Of a DNA stretch of 64,000 nucleotides, positions 59,991 through 64,000 are shown one piece after another (positions within the stretch are counted from its first letter, which is position 1; every line of letters begins with the position of its first letter). The notes under the pieces were generated by a model that was not told the origin of the DNA, ran no database searches, and saw only the letters and a list, made by a program, of their open reading frames with translations. The position numbers were made by a program, and so were the translations under genes. This DNA comes from Spirochaetaceae bacterium (GTDB lineage Bacteria; Spirochaetota; Spirochaetia; Treponematales; Rectinemataceae). The DNA lies in NCBI GenBank assembly GCA_025358255.1, contig JANYKC010000095.1:62001-126000 (forward strand). The letters run 5' to 3'.

Positions 59991-61115
59991 TCAGAGCTTC
60001 TTGACGTATGCCCTTCTGCGCTTGTGCTGGCGATGCTCGAAATCATTCCAGAGGCTCTGCACTTCCACGTTCGACTCGAGCTCACCGGAGGTCTCCGCCT
60101 TCTTGACGCCCGCCTCGATGCAGCTGTCGATGAGCGAGGCCATGAGGAAGGCGATGGCGCCACGGGCAGCGGTTTCGGGCTTGACGGCGATCAGGAGGAA
60201 GTCGATGGTATCGGGTTTCCTGAGGGCCCGCAGGAGGTGGTACCAACCGATGGGAAAAAGCCTGCCCCTGCCCTTCTGGAGCGCGCGGGAGAGGTTCGGG
60301 ATGGAAATGCCAAAGGCGACAAGCTTCTCATCCTTGTCCACGGCCACCTTGATGAAGCGCGGATCGGCGAAGCCAAGGTACTGAGCGATGTACGCATCGA
60401 CCTGGCGCTCGGACAGCGGGGAGGTCCCGTACAGATGGGAATAGGCCTCGTCTATCAGCTCGAAGATGGATCTTGCGTATTTCCGCTTGAGTTCCTTGGC
60501 CTTCTTCCACTCGTAGAGGTGGATGCCATTCCGCTTGGCTATGAGATTCTGCACGCGCTTGACCTTGTCGGGGATGGAGGTCGGGACTGTCACCTCGAAC
60601 TCGAGCCAATCCACGTCCTTGGAGTAGCCGAGGCGCTCGAGGTAGAACGGATAGTAGGGGGGGTTGTAGAGCATGGGCATGGTTCCCAGCTCGTCGAAGC
60701 CCTCGATGAGGAGGCCTTCCTTGTCCAGGTCGGTGAAACCCATCGGGCCGTTCATCAGCTCCATGCCCCTGGACCTTCCCCAGGCCTCCGCCGTCTCGAT
60801 CAAGGCCTTCGCCACCTCGAAATCATCGATGAGATCGAACCAACCGAACCGCGCGCTTTTCTTTCCCCATTTCTCGATGACCCGCTTGTTCACGAGGGCG
60901 GCGATCCGTCCCGCAAGCTTTCCGTCCTTGTAAGCGAGCCAGTATTCCGCGTCGCAGAATTCAAAAGCCGCATTTTTCCCCTTCGAGAGGGTGTTCATCT
61001 CGTCAAGGAAAAGGGAAGGCACCCAATTGGGATAGTCTTTCTGGAGCTGCAAGGGGAAGTTGATGAATTTCCGCAGATCGCGCTTGCTCTCGACGCGATG
61101 GATCTCTATGGACAT
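59991..61115 (-). CDS. GNAT-like acyltransferase, unknown substrate
   Basis: A 374-aa protein starting at ATG 61115 behind AGGAG. It resembles a widespread uncharacterised GNAT-fold family beginning I-E-I-H-R-V-E-S-K-R-D-L-R-K-F-I-x-F-P. The N-terminal GNAT half has G-K-L-A-G-R-I-A-A and G-P-M-G-F-T-D; the second half repeats a GNAT-like fold (K-L-V-A-F-G-I-S-I). Substrate unknown. It overlaps the small upstream gene by ten bases. Confidence 0.75.
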   Translation of the reverse strand: MSIEIHRVESKRDLRKFINFPLQLQKDYPNWVPSLFLDEMNTLSKGKNAAFEFCDAEYWLAYKDGKLAGRIAALVNKRVIEKWGKKSARFGWFDLIDDFEVAKALIETAEAWGRSRGMELMNGPMGFTDLDKEGLLIEGFDELGTMPMLYNPPYYPFYLERLGYSKDVDWLEFEVTVPTSIPDKVKRVQNLIAKRNGIHLYEWKKAKELKRKYARSIFELIDEAYSHLYGTSPLSERQVDAYIAQYLGFADPRFIKVAVDKDEKLVAFGISIPNLSRALQKGRGRLFPIGWYHLLRALRKPDTIDFLLIAVKPETAARGAIAFLMASLIDSCIEAGVKKAETSGELESNVEVQSLWNDFEHRQHKRRRAYVKKL

Positions 61116-61384
61116 AGACTCTCCTGGTTCGATGGCAGCTGGCCGGCGGCCTTCCATTCGACGATGAAGGTTTCGTAGGCCGCGATCGTTGCGCCGACAA
61201 TGGCGTCCTGGAGCTGGCCGCGGCCAATCCAGTCGTTGCCATCCTGGATATACAGATGGCGCAGGACCCCTTCGGCGTCCGGAACCGAAAACGCGGGGTC
61301 GATGGCCCGGCGCTTTTGCAGGCCGCGAAGGGTGCCGGAATACACTTCATCGTATTTTGCGTCACGCCAATCGGTTGCCGACAT
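61106..61384 (-). CDS. Small hypothetical protein, first gene of GNAT operon
   Basis: A 92-aa protein, no family recognised. Trp-rich N-terminus (D-W-R-D-A-K-Y), then H-L-Y-I-Q-D-G-N-D-W-I-G-R-G and a C-terminal helix. GGAGG lies before ATG 61384 and a good promoter is at 61407-61435. It overlaps the GNAT gene start, so the two are co-expressed. Confidence 0.7.
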   Translation of the reverse strand: MSATDWRDAKYDEVYSGTLRGLQKRRAIDPAFSVPDAEGVLRHLYIQDGNDWIGRGQLQDAIVGATIAAYETFIVEWKAAGQLPSNQESLCP

Positions 61385-61406
61385 GGTCCCTTTCCTCCGA
61401 GGCGCA

Positions 61407-61435
61407 AGTATACCTGTGGGTCGGCATCATGTAAA
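61407..61435 (-). promoter_or_regulatory. Promoter of the small gene-GNAT operon
   Basis: Minus strand: TTTACA at 61435-61430, 17-base spacer, TATACT at 61412-61407; predicted +1 near 61400. The leader is 15-16 nt and contains GGAGG. Confidence 0.65.
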
Positions 61436-61454
61436 CCTCGCGGACTTTGGATAG

Positions 61455-61490
61455 AAAAAGGCCGGCATTCCTAGGAATACCGGCCTTTTT
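61455..61490. terminator. Bidirectional terminator downstream of tRNA-Met
   Basis: AAAAAGGCCGG at 61455-61465 pairs with CCGGCCTTTTT at 61480-61490, extended by ATTCC/GGAAT around a TA loop. Symmetric A/T runs make it work on both strands; on the minus strand it ends the tRNA transcript. Confidence 0.88.
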
Positions 61491-61494
61491 GGGC

Positions 61495-61567
61495 TAGCGA
61501 GGGAGGGGATTGAACCCACGACCCAGCGGATATGAGCCGCTTGCTCTGCCAACTGAGCTACCTCGCC
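61495..61567 (-). tRNA. tRNA with CAU anticodon (Met, elongator type; Ile-k2C not excluded)
   Basis: A 73-nt cloverleaf on the minus strand: acceptor GGCGAGG (61567-61561) with CCTCGCT (one G-U at position 1-72), D arm with AGCTCAGTTGGCAGAGC, anticodon stem AGCGG/CCGCT with loop CTCATAT, and a TTCAATC T loop with one T-stem mismatch. CCA is not encoded. The 1-72 pair is not the C-A mismatch of initiator tRNA, so this is elongator Met or the CAU-Ile tRNA that TilS converts. Confidence 0.9.
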
Positions 61568-61611
61568 ACGCCTTGAGGCGAAGCCTTTTATATAGGGTTT
61601 CGCCCCTTTCG

Positions 61612-62100
61612 TCAAGGGCTTGGAGTCTGACGGACTCCAGCCATTTCCTTGAGGGCGGCGACGATGGCTTCGGCATGGCCCACGGGCGTCACCTTGGGAA
61701 AAACCTTGCGCACCACTCCGGTCTCGTCCACGATGAAGGTCGAGCGGATTATCCCGAAGGTGACCTTTCCGTACATCTTCTTCTCGCCCCAGGAACCGAA
61801 GGCCTTCATCAGCCTCTTTTCCGGATCCGAGAGGAGGAGGAAAGGCAGGGAGTATTTGTCGCGGAATTTCAGGTGGGAAGCCTCTGAATCCCCGCTTACG
61901 CCGATCACGGCGGCGCCGGTCTTCCGGATCTCGCCATGGAGGTCGCGGATGCCGCAAGCTTCCGTCGTGCAGCCGGGCGTGTCGTCCCGGGGATAGAAAT
62001 AGATGACCAGTCTCCGGCCCCTGAACTCCTTGAGCTCATGCAGCTTCCCATCCGCGTCCGGCAAGGAGAAATCCGGCGCTTTTGTTCCGACTTCGATCAT
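61612..62100 (-). CDS. bcp: Peroxiredoxin of the Bcp family
   Basis: A 162-aa atypical peroxiredoxin. The peroxidatic Cys44 and a second Cys49 are in D-T-P-G-C-T-T-E-A-C-G, the Bcp motif, preceded by Y-F-Y-P-R-D. Detoxifies peroxides with thioredoxin. It overlaps the M48 protease gene by four bases (ATGA) and lies 45 bases upstream of tRNA-Met. Confidence 0.95.
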   Translation of the reverse strand: MIEVGTKAPDFSLPDADGKLHELKEFRGRRLVIYFYPRDDTPGCTTEACGIRDLHGEIRKTGAAVIGVSGDSEASHLKFRDKYSLPFLLLSDPEKRLMKAFGSWGEKKMYGKVTFGIIRSTFIVDETGVVRKVFPKVTPVGHAEAIVAALKEMAGVRQTPSP

Positions 62101-63296
62101 TTTTTCCCCCCGAAAATATCATTGAATAGGTCTTCCACATTCGGAGGCTTCGGGTTTTCCTTCCCCTCCTCGGCGCTCCCCGGCGGAGTCCCGGCGCCCT
62201 TGTTCCCGAAAATGCCCGCGCCGCCGAAGGGTCCTTCAGGACCGAAGGGTCCTTCAGGGCCGAAAGGATTCCGGCCGCCGGCCATGTCCCCATCGGCCCT
62301 GCCGGACGCCTTGCCTGCGGCATTTTTCAGGTTGCCGAAAAGCTCGCCCAAGTCGTTCATCACCTTTCCAGCCGCCTGGGAAAGCGGATCCTGCGAGGAG
62401 GAAAAATCCTTCGCGTAGGAATCCTTTGCGCGCTCGAAATCCTCGAGCGGCCTGCCCTTGGCACTCTCTCCGCGACGGGGATACTCCCCGCGCTTGACCG
62501 CGTCATAGCCGCCACCCTTCTCCCAGTCCTGGAGGGCCACCATGCGGAGCGCCGGGAAGGGATGGCTGTCGCCTATCACGTCGAGGAGCTTGAGGACGCT
62601 GTCCATGCCCTCGGCGGAAGCGTCGTAGTCCCTCGCCTGGCGGAAGAACTCGTTGAGGTCCATCTCGGCTACGCGGCCGCCGCCGGCGGTCTTCATGAGG
62701 GCACGATAGGCGGGCTGGGGATCCTGGACGGCCAGGAGGCCGGCACGGTCGGCCGAAAGCTCGCTCTTGCGGTCCCATTCGCGCAGGCTTCCCGTGAGCG
62801 CGAGCGTGGCCGCGGCGCCGAGGAGGCCTTCGCTGAGGGCTCCTTGAGCCTTCACGATGAGGTCAAGGAGGGTCTTGTAGACGGCGTGGCCGGAGAGGAT
62901 ATGACCCATCTCGTGGCCGATGACCGCGAGGAGCTCCTCATCGTCCCATAAATCCAGGGCAGCGCTCGTCAGCACTATGAAGGGCGAGTCGATGCCGTAG
63001 GTGTAGGCTCCAGGGCCGAGCTCGAGCCTGACGAAGACCTCCGGGCAAGGCGCGAGGTCGAGGACGCGGGCGGCTTCCTTGACAAGGCGATGCACCGAAG
63101 GGAACTGGGAATCCGAAACCCGGGCGGCACCGCCAAGGAAGCTGAGGCGGAGGGAACGCTCCGACGTTGAGCCAATGACGCGGCGCACGAGTCCTGCGGC
63201 GCCGGGTATGGCCGCGAAGGCGGAGAGGGCGGCGCGATCGGCCGGATGCTCCCAGGCCGATGGGCTGATCGCGGGAAAACTCATTCTATTCGTCAT
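62097..63296 (-). CDS. M48-family zinc metalloprotease, soluble
   Basis: A 399-aa protein. The zinc motif I-G-H-E-M-G-H is at residues 127-133 (H128, E129, H132), with the third ligand Glu in S-E-L-S-A-D-R-A-G. No signal peptide or strong membrane segment is seen, unlike HtpX. The C-terminal ~110 residues are low complexity and contain a duplicated F-G-P-E-G-P segment. It is likely a protein-quality protease; its coupling to bcp suggests a stress role. ATG 63296 fits a leaderless start; ATG 63284 is the alternative. Confidence 0.85.
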   Translation of the reverse strand: MTNRMSFPAISPSAWEHPADRAALSAFAAIPGAAGLVRRVIGSTSERSLRLSFLGGAARVSDSQFPSVHRLVKEAARVLDLAPCPEVFVRLELGPGAYTYGIDSPFIVLTSAALDLWDDEELLAVIGHEMGHILSGHAVYKTLLDLIVKAQGALSEGLLGAAATLALTGSLREWDRKSELSADRAGLLAVQDPQPAYRALMKTAGGGRVAEMDLNEFFRQARDYDASAEGMDSVLKLLDVIGDSHPFPALRMVALQDWEKGGGYDAVKRGEYPRRGESAKGRPLEDFERAKDSYAKDFSSSQDPLSQAAGKVMNDLGELFGNLKNAAGKASGRADGDMAGGRNPFGPEGPFGPEGPFGGAGIFGNKGAGTPPGSAEEGKENPKPPNVEDLFNDIFGGKK

Positions 63297-63303
63297 GAGG
63301 GAA

Positions 63304-63332
63304 AATATACTGCCTCGGCGGCCCGATCACGA
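63304..63332 (-). promoter_or_regulatory. Promoter giving a leaderless mRNA for the M48 gene
   Basis: Minus strand: strong TATATT at 63309-63304, seven bases, then ATG at 63296. The -35 at 63332-63327 (TCGTGA) is poor. Predicted +1 is one base before the ATG. Confidence 0.5.
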
Positions 63333-63338
63333 GCCCTC

Positions 63339-63367
63339 TTGGCGAATTTCCCCGTCAAGGCTAAACT
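63339..63367 (+). promoter_or_regulatory. Promoter giving a leaderless mRNA for the DUF1232 gene
   Basis: TTGGCG at 63339-63344, 17-base spacer, TAAACT at 63362-63367, seven bases, then ATG at 63375. Divergent from the M48 promoter. Confidence 0.5.
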
Positions 63368-63374
63368 CCCGACC

Positions 63375-63779
63375 ATGGAAAGAGGAAAACTCCGCGACCG
63401 CCTCGATGCGCGCGCACGGGAACTCAAGCGGGACCTGTATGCCTTGTATCTTGCCTATCGAAAGCCGCAGATGCCGTGGTACCTCAAGGTCCTGACCGCG
63501 GCGGTTGTGGGCTACGCGCTTTCCCCCATCGACCTCATCCCCGACTTCATACCCGTCCTCGGCCAGCTCGACGACCTCATCATCGTGCCCGCGGGCATTG
63601 CCCTGATCCTTAGGCTCATGCCGCCTGGGCTCATGGACAGCTGCCGCGCCGAGGCCATGAGGGAGATGTCCACCGGCAAGCCGAGGGCAGGAAGGATAGC
63701 GGCGGTCATTGTCGTCGCCGTCTGGCTCCTTGTCCTCGGCCTGATCGCCAAGGCAGTCCTCCTGCCGTCGGGCAAATAG
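63375..63779 (+). CDS. DUF1232 (YkvA-like) membrane protein
   Basis: A 134-aa protein. The DUF1232 core is visible: [22 protein letters not shown] (about 48-69), preceded and followed by membrane helices, with a further helix at the C-terminus (about 106-126). Function unknown; YkvA-like proteins are small inner-membrane proteins. No ribosome binding site at the ATG. Confidence 0.88.
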   Translation: MERGKLRDRLDARARELKRDLYALYLAYRKPQMPWYLKVLTAAVVGYALSPIDLIPDFIPVLGQLDDLIIVPAGIALILRLMPPGLMDSCRAEAMREMSTGKPRAGRIAAVIVVAVWLLVLGLIAKAVLLPSGK

Positions 63780-63808
63780 CGCGGCGATAGGCCTGGGGCC
63801 CGCTTCGA

Positions 63809-64000
63809 TCAGCCCTCGGCCGCCGCGCGGGCCTTGGCCTTCCGCACGAAAAACCCGATCGAAAGCCCCGAGATCGCCAGGATCCCCGAGGTCGCGAAGA
63901 AGACCGAGCCATATCCGGCAGCGACCGCCATGCCGGAGCCGATGGCCGGCCCGAGCGCATTGCCGCCTGAGGAGATGGAGCTGGACAAACCGTAGACGCT
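63809..64000 (-). CDS. MFS transporter, C-terminal fragment (5' part outside window)
   Basis: Only the last 63 residues are in the window, read from the right edge to TGA at 63811-63809. The sequence S-V-Y-G-L-S-S-S-I-S-S-G-G-N-A-L-G-P-A-I-G-S is the typical penultimate helix of major-facilitator antiporters, followed by one more hydrophobic helix and a short basic tail. Substrate cannot be told. Confidence 0.75.
   Translation of the reverse strand, partial: SVYGLSSSISSGGNALGPAIGSGMAVAAGYGSVFFATSGILAISGLSIGFFVRKAKARAAAEG

Overview
The window is a GC-rich stretch of a spirochaete chromosome. The diagnostic genes are two periplasmic-filament sheath proteins (FlaA) at 21.5-23.1 kb, two FlaB core flagellins with FlaG and FliD at 50.7-55.2 kb, a FapA/DUF342 protein, and several PilZ-domain proteins. 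Gene order recalls Treponema (RsbU-STAS-RsbW; fba next to flaA; flaB-flaB-flaG-fliD-x-PilZ-tsaE-tsaB-HD). Unlike host-restricted treponemes it has purA, guaA, guaB and purB, so it is probably a free-living or metabolically broader member of Treponemataceae or a related family. The synteny statement is from memory and was not searched.

Layout: 0-8.6 kb is a signalling locus: a PilZ protein, then a minus-strand partner-switching set (PilZ + HATPase, RsbU-like phosphatase, STAS antagonist, RsbW-like kinase), and a divergent 986-aa degenerate AAA/TPR protein. 8.7-10.4 kb holds an RlmM-like methyltransferase, a decayed coding remnant and a long palindromic element. 10.4-17.5 kb is a minus-strand information-processing cluster: infC-rpmI-rplT, a coiled-coil gene-zapA, rpoZ, miaA, a UvrD-type helicase and an acyltransferase-fold protein. 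17.7-25 kb has a ferritin-like protein, a membrane protein, fba, flaA x2, a cNMP-binding histidine kinase and a DOMON protein. 25-32 kb has tatD-clpB, a GntR regulator with a URO-D-family enzyme, dedA and argR. 32-38.6 kb has FapA, a response-regulator stub with a REC-histidine kinase, and a two-gene outer-membrane/secreted operon. 38.7-44.7 kb is the purine cluster. 44.7-50.3 kb has ybaK, a GH57-like protein with DUF4912, pcnB and a lipase. 50.7-60 kb is the flagellar filament locus running into tsaE/tsaB and an HD-GYP phosphodiesterase. The end carries a GNAT protein, tRNA-Met(CAU), bcp, an M48 protease, a DUF1232 protein and the C-terminus of an MFS transporter.

The most striking pattern is regulatory. 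At many genes that lack a Shine-Dalgarno sequence, a good sigma70-type promoter sits so that the -10 hexamer ends 6-7 nt before the start codon, which puts +1 on or next to the A/G of ATG/GTG. This predicts widespread leaderless mRNAs (starts at 17730, 20146, 31293-, 31377, 47524-, 57368, 63296-, 63375, and nearly 8729). The rule also corrects start codons. Other notable items are two ~105-nt elements sharing terminal inverted repeats (one in the infC leader), a structured leader before rsbU, a GH57 protein whose expected catalytic Glu is His, a probable CUG start for tsaE overlapping the upstream stop, and a dyad operator for the GntR regulator. No CRISPR, rRNA, transposase or prophage was seen.
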